From Amblyornis subalaris (taxonomy: Eukaryota; Chordata; Aves; Passeriformes; Ptilonorhynchidae): a stretch of 64,000 bases of DNA. The DNA lies in assembly GCA_018881555.1 (NCBI GenBank), contig JACAXG010000122.1:2229254-2293253 (forward strand), in the 5' to 3' direction. Positions 48,590 through 59,265 of the stretch are shown piece by piece. Numbering within the stretch: position 1 is the stretch's first letter; every line of letters begins with the position of its first letter. The notes under the pieces were generated by a model that saw only the letters and a list, made by a program, of their open reading frames with translations, ran no database searches and was not told the origin of the DNA. A program made the position numbers and the translations under genes.

Positions 48590-49085
48590 AAACTGCCCCC
48601 AGCACTCAAGGTGAGGCTGCCCCAGTGCAGAGCAGAGCGGGACAATCCCCTCCCTTGCCCAGCTGGCGATGCTGGGCCTGATGCACTCCAGGACATGGGT
48701 GGCCCTCCTGGCTGCCAGGGCACTGCTGACTCATGTTCAACTTGCCATTGACTAGGACACCCAGGTCCCTTTCCTGCACTCATTTCTGCTTTCCAGCCTC
48801 TCATTCCCTGTTCTGTCCATACATCCAGAGTTGCCCTGTCCCTGGGGCAGAATCCAGCACTTTCCCTTGTTGAACTTCGTATCGTTGGTGATTACCCAGT
48901 CCTTTAATTTTTCAAGGCCTCTCTGCAGGGCCTCTCTGCCCTCAAGGGAGTCAACAGCTCCTCCCAGTTTTGTATCATCTGTGAACTTGTTTAGTATCCC
49001 TTCCAGTCCTGTGTCCAAGTTATTTATGAAGATGTTAAAGAGCATAGGGCTGAGGATGGAGCCCTATGGAACCCCACCAGTGACA
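48590..49085 (-). pseudogene. CR1 ORF2 fragment: reverse transcriptase motif C, thumb and C-terminus
   Basis: The minus strand resumes with a VPYGSILSPMLFNIFINN block (motif B region). It continues with the catalytic box NKFTDDTKLGG; the paired aspartates are codons 48977-48979 and 48974-48976, with FADD changed to FTDD. EGREALQRGLEKLKDWVITN and the KFNKGKC thumb motif follow. A further frame change near 48770 leads into KLNMSQQCPGSQEGHPCPG, the conserved C-terminal tail. No functional product is possible. Confidence 0.92.
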
Positions 49086-49155
49086 GGTCCCCAGTCTGAT
49101 ATCACACATTCACTGTAACCCTTTGTGCCGAACCTGTGACCCAGTTGCTCACGCA

Positions 49156-49506
49156 TCACATGATGTGTTTATCCAGCCATGTGCTGGACAACTTGTCCAG
49201 AAGAATCCTGGGAGAGAAAGCATCAAGAGCTTTACTGAAATCTGGAAAGATTACATCAGCTGGCTTCCCTTGATTGGCTAGGTGGATTACCTTGTCGTAA
49301 AAGGGAATTAGGTTTGATAAGCAGGATTTTGCCCTCATGAAGCCGTGCTGGCTGTGACCAATGACTCTGTTGCCCCTCAGGTGTTTTCCAATACTTCCCA
49401 GAATAATATTTTCCACAACTTTACCAGGAACTGAAGTGAGACTGACAGTCCTGTAGTTTCTGGGGTCCGCTTTCTTGCCCTTCTTGAAAGTCGGGACAGC
49501 ATTCAC
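49156..49506 (-). pseudogene. CR1 ORF2 fragment: reverse transcriptase fingers and palm (motif A)
   Basis: A third frame carries VPTFKKGKKADPRNYRTVSL (RT motif 2), then QHGFMRAKSCLSNLIPFYD and VIFPDFSKALDA. The last is motif A; D89 of this piece (codon 49240-49242) is the first catalytic aspartate, in the usual DFSKAFD setting with F changed to L. The frame shifts again by 49156, before the GVPQGS block. Degeneration includes L-to-P at the residue before the catalytic aspartate. Confidence 0.92.
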
Positions 49507-49870
49507 CAGCTCCAGTCAGCTGGGACCTCTCTGGATTCCCAAGACTGCTCAAAAATCACAGAGAGAGGTTTTGCAATGACATCAGCCAGCTCTCTGAGGA
49601 TTCTTGGATGAATGCCATCAGGCCCCATAGATTTGTAGGGATCTAGCTGGAGCAGCAGATTCTGCACAATTTCAGGTTTGACTGTGAGCTGAACATTCTT
49701 GCAGTCATAGTCCTCCAGGTACTGAGACCCTCTTGGTCCATCATCCATGTTGAAGACAAAGGCAAAGAATGCATTAAACACTTCAGCCTTGTCTATGTCC
49801 CTGTTGGTGAGGTGACCATCCTCATCCTGTAATGGGCCAATGTTATTTCTACACTGCCTTTTGCATTAAT
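49503..49870 (-). pseudogene. CR1 ORF2 fragment: N-terminal reverse transcriptase
   Basis: In a frame different from the preceding piece, the minus strand reads [20 protein letters not shown], then a [11 protein letters not shown] block, and then [20 protein letters not shown], the SxGPDGI block (RT motif 0/1) typical of CR1. It ends near a tryptophan-rich VPADWSW motif at the frame break around 49503. Family, order and spacing are all as expected. Confidence 0.9.
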
Positions 49871-49978
49871 ATATTTGCTAAAACTCTATTTATTCTCCCC
49901 TACATTTCTGGCCAGGTTAAACTCCAATTGAGCTTTGGCCACAAGAATTTTCTCCCTACAATGGCTAACAGCATCTCT

Positions 49979-50506
49979 TTATTCTTCCCATATCACCTGA
50001 CCTTGCTTCCATTGTGTGTATATGTCCCTTTTCTGCCTCATTTCCAAGAGAAGGTTCCTGTTCCGCCAAGCCAGCCTTCTGTGTTGTCTGCTTGACATCC
50101 AGCATTTGGGAATTGCCTGCTCCTGAGCCTTTTGGCGGTAATGTTTGAAAAGTGACCAGCACTGATGGACCCTGGCACCTGCAAAAGCATTTTCCCAGGG
50201 GACTTTACTCACTAGTTCCCTGAGCAGCCTGAAGCCTGCTCTCCTCATGTCCAGAGTTGAGATTTTGCTGGCACTTCTCCTCCTGACAACAACTCCCATT
50301 GCTCTGCCATCACTGTGGCCAAGACAGCCGCGCATCTCCACTTGGCTCCTGAGATCTTCTCTGTTGACAAGGAGCAGATCAAGGACAGCATCTTTCTGAG
50401 TCGGTGTCCTTAGGACTTGTTCCATATAGCCATCATCCAGGTTTTTCAGGAAACTTCCAGCCTGGGTTGTACCAGCTGTGTGATGCTCCCAGTTAATTTC
50501 TGTCAA
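49979..50506 (-). pseudogene. CR1 ORF2 fragment: end of endonuclease plus linker
   Basis: A 175-codon open segment aligns with the C-terminal part of the apurinic-type endonuclease and the following linker of CR1 ORF2. It contains TEINWEHHTAGTTQ just after the expected GDFN box, RTPTQKDAVLDLLLVNRE, and LGHSDGRAMG. In active elements the last block carries the SDH catalytic triplet; here the histidine is replaced by glycine (residues 65-67), so the enzyme would be inactive even if the frame were whole. TLDMRRAGFRLLRELVSKVP follows in the normal order. The segment ends in a stop after VIWEE, where intact elements read on. The starting methionine is internal and has no meaning as a start. Confidence 0.9.
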
Positions 50507-52181
50507 GTTGAAGTCCCTCCATAAGGACAGGAGCAGTTGACTTGGAACTGTTCCTTAGTTCCTCAAAGAACTCATTGGCATTATCGCCCTGGCTAGCAGG
50601 TCTATAGAAGATTCCCACGGTGACATCCGCATTATTTCTTTGCCCCTTGATTCTTATTCAGAGGCTCTCAACTGTGCCATTGCCAACTGTGAGCTCCATA
50701 CATTCTAACCCTTCTATTACTTTTCAGTCCTGCTTTTCAGAGATGGTCTAACTGGATATAACTTTCCAAATTTTCTCATGCTTTGAGAACTCGTAAAGAT
50801 AGCATCCAGAAACAGAAAACCTGCACATTAGTAAAACCTGTAAACCTCCAGATTAGCAAACATGCTGGGAGATTTAAGAGGTGCTTTCTCTCTGCACTTT
50901 CTAGATGAGCACAGGCCAGCCACGTATTCCTGAAGGGTTTTGTCCTCTCTCAGTTCTTCAAAGTCACAACATGTGCTCTTTAAAACGTGCCCTCCTGATG
51001 CAATTCAAAAACTCTGACTCTTGTGTTTGCGGTATACTAAACATGACTCTTCAAGGATAGAACAAAGAGCTACGGAACAATCCAAAGTCAGTAAGAAAAT
51101 GCTGGTTGCCTTCTGCAGGCTTGTGGGAATTATCAGCTCAGTTCTGCTTGTTCTCTCACAGCAGTTTATCTGTCCTGTGACATGCATTGTCTAAATTCAA
51201 AATTAAGAATATTCCTGAGGCAATGAAAGTCTTTAAGCGCTTGCATTCCACAGTACATCAAAACACAGCTAATACTGATGCTTCACGTTTGATAGCTATG
51301 TTCGGGTTCAACCTTTTGGAGCCTCATTACTTTCGTTTACAGCACCCTCACTGCCTGCTGGGGCAGAAGTCACATGCAAGGCAGTCCCATGATGTAGAGG
51401 TTTCCCTGCCTAATGAGGCAGCCCATCTATGCAGGCTGCACCAAAGTGGAAGCTGATGCATGAATAGTATGTGTGACCATGGACTTTTTGCAGAATTTGA
51501 GCCCTGAGCCTAGGTGGGGGCATGCTAAAGCTGTAATAAGCAAAACTCACCTCCTTCTAAAATGTAGATTTTGTGTTGTACATGCATCTCTCTTTATCTG
51601 TCCTGTTTCTTTTATCCCCTCCATTCCTCCTTAGCATGAACACTGAACAGTGTTGATTGAGTAAAGTGTCTTCCTAAGAGAATTAGCTACCGTCTCGAGA
51701 AAAAAAAACAGTGTAAAGCCTGTATCAGGGTAGCAATAATCATTTTGCACAGCTCCCATCTTGACAATAAGCCCATAATAGCAGTGGAATAGAGCATGAA
51801 GAAAGCGTAAAATTACATCAGGGCTTCAATTACCTTTGATATTACCTGTAACTCAAATACTTATTGCTTCTGTGCTAGAGTGATTACTTACTTTTATAAG
51901 AATTTAAAATAATATTTTAAAGAGGCAGCCTACCCTGTAGAGAGAATCCAGATCTGAAAGCAAACAAAGAGCAGGAAATTTCAGAAGATTTCAGGGTAAG
52001 GCCCCAAATGTCAGGCTGCTTATTTAAACCATTCCTGTTGAAATCCAGCAAGCTATGTTTCTTGTGAGATTTCTAGAAATCAGAAATTTATTAGAAAACC
52101 TCTTTTTGAAAGAACACTGTGCTTTAATATCAAGTCTTGCCTGGAACATGAAATTGTGCAACATAATGAAGAAAGACGACT

Positions 52182-52242
52182 GGTGGGGTTTGGTGGTTTG
52201 AGGTTTGGCTGGTTGGGTTTCTCTCTGTCTTTTTTTTTTTCT
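52182..52242 (+). repeat. G/T-rich patch with poly-T
   Basis: GGTGGGGTTTGGTGGTTTGA and similar GGTTTG words run into a CT-rich segment and an uninterrupted T run at about 52230-52240. It is low-complexity sequence, with only weak resemblance to telomeric repeats and no regular unit. Confidence 0.6.
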
Positions 52243-52694
52243 TTCTCTTTAAATGATAATCAAATTACTTGATCCTCAGCAGCTCTCAATCTGTGAATAG
52301 TTCAGTCTGAGTTTAAATTAAGTTTGTGGCTGCTTCTTCCCTTACTCAGGCTATTCAAATAGTCTCTTCACAATGTGTACCAAGTAACAGATAAAACTAA
52401 CTGTCATGCTTAATTTATTTTAACAGTGCAGGTAGGTTGCTTGGATTTTCCACATTTGTTTTCTGAGAACAGCAGTGAGTTTTCTAACTTAGGAAAAGAC
52501 AGTTTCTAAGAACGCAAGAAATGCCCTACTGGACTGGAAAAATTGTCTTTGAAAGCAGCAGGAAAAGGCTTCACATAGGGAGAACCCCCGTACCAGTCTG
52601 TATCCCCTGTACTTCCTTCAGCCTAACAATCACTAGATTAGGGATGTCATTGGACACATCTCTGCCTTGTCCCTTTAATACATTTTCTGAATCT

Positions 52695-52726
52695 GTTATC
52701 CATTGGTTATCCATTGTTATCTATTG
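52695..52726 (+). repeat. 11-bp tandem repeat, nearly three units
   Basis: GTTATCCATTG is repeated exactly at 52695-52705 and 52706-52716, followed by TTATCTATTG. A local slippage repeat. Confidence 0.8.
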
Positions 52727-53733
52727 TTAACATGGAGACATTTGTCTGTCTGGCATTTTGTTGTTTTTGTTTGGTTGTTTTTCCTTCTGCATAAGACCAA
52801 CATCATCTACATGGTATGTTAACTACCATGTTTGGCACTGCCAGTTCAGAAACCTCTAAGGAGAACAGATAGTGAACCCAAGTACTGTTATAAATTATGG
52901 ATTGTTAAACAGTTTACTAATTTTGAATGTCTAAGATATGACTACAAAGGGATTGAATGCTCAGGAATTTAAACATTCACAGTCTGAATTTCAGACCACC
53001 TTAAAAGAACCTCTCATAGCGTCCAGAGGCAGAGACAGTCAAAGTAGTCATAACTTTCAGGAATTTTAGCCTCTAGCAATGTTTGTTGCAGAGAAAGGAT
53101 CAGCAGAATAGGTTCATGCTCACTATGGACACACTATTTAATAAGGAATTAGGTTAGCAAAGGAAGACAGATGGCAAGAGCAGACAAGACAGTTTGAGAC
53201 CTAAGGCCTAATTCAGCTTTGATGCAGCTAAGCTGAATGGCCATTGAATTCAGTGAGATCTTTACATATTTGTATCAGGGCTGAATTTGCTTCCCTGTGT
53301 TTAGCAGAAAGAGGTGACTAGTGGACTTCAGATAGATGTTTGGTTTGGTATTTTTTTGAAAGCAGGGATGGTCATATGAAATTTTTGGTGCTATCCAAAA
53401 CCCTACACTTTAAAAACCAATAGATTTAATGAATAGACGTGTTTCCTGCATAATGCAAACATAGTTGAAAGACAGTGCCTGGCCTAAGGCTTTGTATATA
53501 CCTAATGGAAACACACAGATGGAGACACAAGGAGAGGCTTGTTCAGTGCAAACTAAGTTGAATGGGACTATGAATCCTTGTTCCCTGACTCTGAGGTCGG
53601 TCTCTTTTTGAGTTTCTACAAGAGTTGCTGCTGGGTACCCAATTCAGAGTTAAAATGGGAAGTATATTCATTGTATAACTGAACATTTGAGAAGGAGCAT
53701 TGGAATCTAGCAGTTCACCATTTCTGCATTTTC

Positions 53734-53768
53734 CTTCTGTCTAGCTGCCTTTTGGCTTCTGTCTAGCT
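53734..53768 (+). repeat. 13-bp direct repeat, 22-bp period
   Basis: CTTCTGTCTAGCT occurs at 53734-53746 and 53756-53768. It could be slippage or the footprint of a small excised insertion. Confidence 0.75.
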
Positions 53769-56700
53769 ATGGGGGATCTGAGAAACAATGATGAGAGACT
53801 AAAGGGTTACCAAATAGTCTCCCTTTGTCTTCTCCTTTTCAATGAATCAGTTCCAATAGCTTCTGGTTTGTAATTTTTTACTTCAGCCATTAAATTAAAA
53901 GATAGATCTTACGCTAGTAAAATGGGATATTACTTTGCATTTGCTGCTATGTAATTACATCTCTGTCTATTGTGGTTTAAGTCATATTGATTGCCCTACT
54001 TGCTTTTGTTTAGGGTGCTCCTGCTAAAAATCTTGGAAAATACTCCTGGAAAACTGTACCTTAGTTGAGACTGAGTTACCAGAATGTTGCAGAAATTTGG
54101 AAAAGCAAAGAAAATGAGAAAGGAAGACAAAACATTTGTGCTCTTGTGGGGATATTTTTCTGCCCTCCAAAAACATTTTCAGAAGACTGCTTATACAAGG
54201 AAGCAGTACAAGATGGGAACAATCATGCTTCTCCTATGTAATGCCATGGCATTTCCCTTCTATCCTGTACCAGTGCATCAACACAACAACAGGCATAGAG
54301 CAACGGCAGGTAATCTTTCCTTGGCTTCAGCAAATCCTGCAAAACAGCCTGATCTATTACATAATCAGTTATGTATTAGTATTATGTATAATACTGCCTG
54401 TGTATCTAACAGCTCTCGATGCCAATGATGCACACCTACAGGGCAGCAGCAGCTTTCCTCATTATTGTTGCTAGCTCAATGCTAGACCAAATGTTTGCTG
54501 ATGCGATACATCAGCAATAATTGTACACACAGAAGGTTTGGGGTCTGTAATCATTCCCACCTTGGGCACTGAAGCACCCTTTGGGTGTAAGGGTTTTTAA
54601 GAGGGAGGGCTCCTTGCAGCTAAGAAACAGAGTTACCTGCCTGGTAGCTCTTGTGTTCATGACATGTCCTCCGTGCAGATGAAATGTGCATGCATGGTAA
54701 CAATGAAGAGACACATTGACATCAGGAAACGTTTTTTTCTGAGGCAATGGCTGAGCTACCACATTGTAGGTAGTCACTTCATTGTCTCCTGTCTTAGTTC
54801 CTCATTTTTCATATAATAATGATAGCACTTCTCTGCCTTAATGGGATGTTGTTGTTTTAAAATACACACTAAATGCTAAAATACAGCTTACAGCATCTTT
54901 GGCACTTCAGTTGTTAAAGACCCCTTCCATTTAACTCTTCACCTACTGCCTGGAAATAATGAGAGATATTCCACAAATACTTAGGATGTTTGGTACTTTA
55001 GTAAAATCTAGTGTACCAGGTCAGTTGCACAAGGCACACATGCTATTGTGCAAGATTCTATCACTTTGCTATTAGCATAACCATGTTGCCATTAAACTAG
55101 TTATGAATCTTGAGGAGGCCTAACTTTACACTATGTCAGCTGCCAAGCCAAGGCTTATGTGTGTAACCACACGGCATTCATCACTTTATCTAAAAACAAA
55201 AATTATAGTCTGCTGGAAATATGTATAATTTCTAAAACGTAGTCAGTTTCATGATAGTAATAGTTTTTGTTTAAACAGTTTCTGGGAACAGTTGAGCTTG
55301 CTAATATCAAAGCTAGGCATGCACAGATGTCACCGCAAAATCTTGAAGGTCAGTCAAGGAGTCACATGGGCTAAAGTCTATGTAGGCAGAGTTTTAAGGT
55401 GTAAACAAATGCCAACCAATGTTTTCTGCACACCTTCAGTAGGCTATCCCTCATGGTTCTGTTGGAGGTTCTTTTTTTTTTAATATGTCTTTCATAAAGA
55501 TTTAATATCCAGACTGAACTCTCACTTCTCTTTACTAGGAGAAAGGGATGGGAGTGACTACAGTGACTATAATAACACAATTGTAAATCTTTTTTTACAA
55601 TGGGAAACTTTAAAGGATATTCAGGACTTTCTGGCAGTAGAACAGACTTTTCTTTTAAACTTCACGGAAAGCTCGTATTTATAATATTAATATATTGATT
55701 TAAATTTATGGCTTACAGAAAGTAGTACATCCTTTCATGTAAATTTTTTAGGATCCAGGCCTGCAAAGATTTACACACACAGATTCATTGTGTATTCTGG
55801 CCTGAAGAAATCAGAAACAAGTCTCTCTTTGATTGCAGTGGAACGAGGACTCCGGCTGTTGTTTCCAGAGCAAGCAGTAATGCAGAGCTGAAGGTTTACC
55901 AGATTTTGTAAGATGTAAGTCTGATGCCAGCTTTTTGACATGAGACATCAGAAATTTTTCACCTTTGCCCAACTCTTGCCACATTCTAGGATACTTGTGA
56001 TATATTGCCAACAAAAAAAAAAGTGAGCTTGTCTTAGTGAACTTCAGATTCAATAAATTTGAAAAACACAAAGGCAAATAGTAACAAAAGGATAAACTGT
56101 TTAGAATTAATACAAAATATTTTTTCATAAACTGAAGCCTGGATCTGTTGTGTCAGGGAATGCTGTCAGCACATACATGAACACGAACACACACACACCA
56201 TTTATTTCTGCAAGTACAAAACCGTTCATGACTATGCAGTCTGTGGTCAAGCTCAGCCCAGCTCTGAGTCCAATGTAAAGCAAATGTAATCTTTGAGACT
56301 GATTGAAGCCTTCAAGACAGAGCTGACAGAGCAACCATATTCCACAGAGAGCTTATTTTTAAACCTAAACAGCAGATGAGAGGGAAGTTAATGTCTGGAG
56401 GCCTGAATATGCTCATTTTTATTCTGGCTGAAGCTGACATCTCAGATCTGAGAATTTGTCAAGGTTGAGGTTGGATGTTCTGTTTTTGAAGTTAATGTTA
56501 TGGAAACATTTCATCTTTGTCCATGGTCTGATGTGGACATAATGCTCTGTACAGCACAGCTCTGCACAAATGACACTAATGGATCCACACCAAACCATAG
56601 ATGCTGGCTCACCCGTTTTCTAGGAAAGCCTGGACCTGGGTCCATCTCTAAATCATATGGCTGTCTGTCACCCTTGTGCAAAACCTGTACTTTGCCTAGC

Positions 56701-58988
56701 CCTGAAGGTTGCCTAGCTCCTGATCTTTGTGGCCTATGATTCTCTCTGCTCTGAATTACAGGGACAGCAGACTCGTGTTTGGGTTGTGGTAATTCTGACT
56801 TGGAAGGCTTGCAGTGGGCTGCAGCAAAAACCAAAAAACTATCAAACGTAAGCTTTTCTAGGTGTTTTCCAAGTTTACTTTTGCCTGTTGACTTTTTGTT
56901 TATTGTAGACTAGATGATGTGTTGGTTGCTTTCAGGAAATAAAGACACTGACTTGTAACTGGTATGAGGTGGACCAGCCAAGCAGGCTGGAGCCCAGACC
57001 CCATGTTCAACATGAGTGCTGTGAAGAACTGGCATTTTGTCCACCTGCAATTTATTTTGCCACCTGGGGCTTCCCTATCTCCTCAGACTGGGAAAACGTG
57101 CAAGTATTCCTCTTTTTCTCTTCTCACAGGACTCCCTTGCACCAGTAGGTCTGTTTTTTCCTTGACTAACTAGCCTTCAACTCAGACAAGCTGGGAGATC
57201 TGCCATGCCTTGCCCAACTAGGCCCTTGTCTGTCTTTCCCTGACTCCCACTTCAAGAGTCAGAGTGGGAATATAGATTGAACTACAAAAAAAATCACTCA
57301 TCTGACCACCTGCTTGGGAGTACTGATGCCACTTTGCTTCAACAGACAGGGAATTCTGTTCCCTGACTGTGCCAGGGGCAATTTTCTAATCTATCCTCTT
57401 CATACACAAGGGCCCTGAATAATGTTGCAGTACTATTGACACTTAAAAAGCACCAAATGTTTATATGGACAGAGAGTGCCAGTTTACCTCTACCAAAACA
57501 CACAGGTTTTATTCAGAAGAGGATTTCTTTTTAAGGACAAAATTAAATGAATGGAGCTAGCAACCCTGTCTTGATGACTCTGTTATAATCAGTGTTATTT
57601 ATTTGTACTGAAACAGGCAGAAGCCACCAAAACTGCTGTGCAGCCTGATGGAGATAGTCGCTATGATCACTAATCAATGCTCCCATTGCTATCTTAAGAT
57701 GAATAGTGTCTCCACCTGAAAAATTAGACAGCAGATATGTTGAGGGAGAGAGTTCAGGTGACTTGAGAAAGGGATGCAGAGACAATGGCTTTGAGCAGTG
57801 ACCAGATCTGCAGAACTTCTGGCTTCAAGGCTGTGTTTTACTCTCTTATTGCTTCCCAGCTCTGAGACCTCTCTGGAGGGCTAGGGGATCAGCAAGACAT
57901 TTTTTCACTAAGATCTTTCTGGCACAAACATGTTATATTCTTGCCTCAACCTTTACTACCTCATTTGAGTTTTCCTTACTTTATGTCGTGGAAGTGAGAA
58001 AGGGAAGGTTTGTTTTGGGGTCAGACATTACATCTGGATTGAAGTCCCTTTTCCTACAAACATCAGTATTGTCTAAGGCTTTCGAGGTGCACACATGGCA
58101 CTGGAAGAATGATTTGTGTACAGGGGAGAATAAGTACAGGAAAAGCAATCACTCCCCATCTTTGTTCTTGAAAACAAACTTCTGGAGAAAAGTTTCTTCA
58201 CAAGTATTGGCATCTGTCAAACATGTGTGCTGGTCTCTATATGCATGACAATTGATGTTAGACCAGAGCCTTCGTTTCTGGTGGCAGCATCAAGCTGCTT
58301 CAGAGACATTCATGTGGTGCATCAGTGCTCAAATGAGTGCTGTGCAAATATGCGTGCAGCTGAAGGGGAAGAGGCGGCAGACAGGAGGAAGGGAAAATCA
58401 GAGAGCTGGCCACAGTCAGCAGAGAAAGGAGCATCGTCCAGTACTGACAATATACAGCTGTGGGTCTCTTGCCCATAGCTAGCTTCATTATTAGACACAC
58501 TTGACTTGAAATTGTAATGTCAGCCCTACAGGCTTCATGTAGGAGCGCTGTGCTAGCTGGAGCCAAGGGGATTTTCCCTTTGACTCTGAACAGCAAAGTT
58601 TTTGGTCAATTCAGAAAGTTTCAGTTTGGGATCAGCCTGGTAGAATCCACTTTTAGTCTGCTTTTATTTGTTAATTTTCACCACTGCATCAAATCAGTAT
58701 TATTTACTCTGCTCCAATGCTGACAGTGTTCTCAATCTCCTTAAAACAGAAACCTATGTAACAACAGTTTCTGCCTCCTTCCTTTCCCTGCCCAGCACCA
58801 TCCCTGCTGTGCATTCTTTGCAGGGAGCATACATGGTGGGCTTCCAAGCCCATTAGCAGTGGAGGATCAAGAAGATATTTCTGCAAAATAGAGGTCTTGG
58901 AAGAAAAGTGGGTTAGTTATTCAAAAAGCAAGACCTTCATCACTGCAGGTTGAGCCAGACCAGTTCATTTAAAGCACTTAATTGCATT

Positions 58989-59265
58989 CCATAGAACAGT
59001 TTGGGTGGGAAAAAACCTTAAACACTATTTAGTTGGGGTTTAGAGACCCCCAACTAGACCAGGTTTCTCAAAGCCCCATCTAACCCTGCTTGGAACACTG
59101 ACTGGGATTAGGCATCTACAATTTCTCTCTGGGCAAGCTGTTCCAGTGCCTCAGCATCCTCATAGTAAAGAACTCCTTCTGTATATCTAACCTAAATTTC
59201 CCCTCTTTCAGCTTGAACCTATTTCAACATTATCTTGCTCTCCTGCCTAGCACTGTTTAACAATC
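58989..59265 (-). mobile_element. CR1 LINE 3' fragment, minus strand
   Basis: The plus strand shows the antisense of a CR1 3' untranslated region in full order. It begins CATAGAACAGTTTGGGTGGG, continues through ACTAGACCAGGTTTCTCAAA, GCCCCATCTAACCCTGCTTG and GCTGTTCCAGTGCCTCAGCA, then reaches CTTCTGTATATCTAACCTAA and CCCCTCTTTCAGCTTGAACC. Similarity stops near 59265. Divergence is modest with a few short deletions. It belongs to a different, chicken-type CR1 subfamily from the 48 kb copy. No coding part is included. Confidence 0.93.

Larger units (their letters stand above)
48114..50735 (-). mobile_element. CR1 LINE, 5'-truncated, minus strand (about 2.6 kb)
   Basis: Minus-strand non-LTR retrotransposon of the CR1 clade, the dominant LINE in birds. 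Its 3' terminus at 48114-48128 shows the characteristic octamer repeat (CACAGAAT on the plus strand, twice). Next come the 3' untranslated region (about 48114-48580), the C-terminal part of ORF2, reverse transcriptase (about 48750-49870) and the end of the endonuclease with its linker (about 49979-50510). Upstream similarity continues to about 50735, where the copy stops. ORF1 and most of the endonuclease are absent, the usual outcome of incomplete target-primed reverse transcription. The reading frame is broken at least three times, so the copy is dead. CR1 insertions rarely leave target-site duplications and none is seen. At 2.6 kb this is long for CR1, most copies being a few hundred bases. 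Divergence is moderate, which points to an avian rather than pre-avian insertion. Confidence 0.95.
50736..58988. other. Gene-free noncoding stretch
   Basis: No gene is supported; the longest open frames are about 114 codons (54084-54474, two overlapping plus-strand frames) and carry no domain. A G/T-rich patch with poly-T lies at 52182-52242, imperfect tandem repeats at 52695-52726 and 53734-53768, and an interrupted (CA)n at 56181-56200. The remainder is unremarkable. Confidence 0.65.

Noticed and set aside
49832..50095. Plus-strand frames across the CR1 copy
   Set aside because: These are antisense shadows of the CR1 ORF2.
52182..52242. Interstitial telomere repeat
   Set aside because: GGTTTG words are irregular and no TTAGGG array is present.
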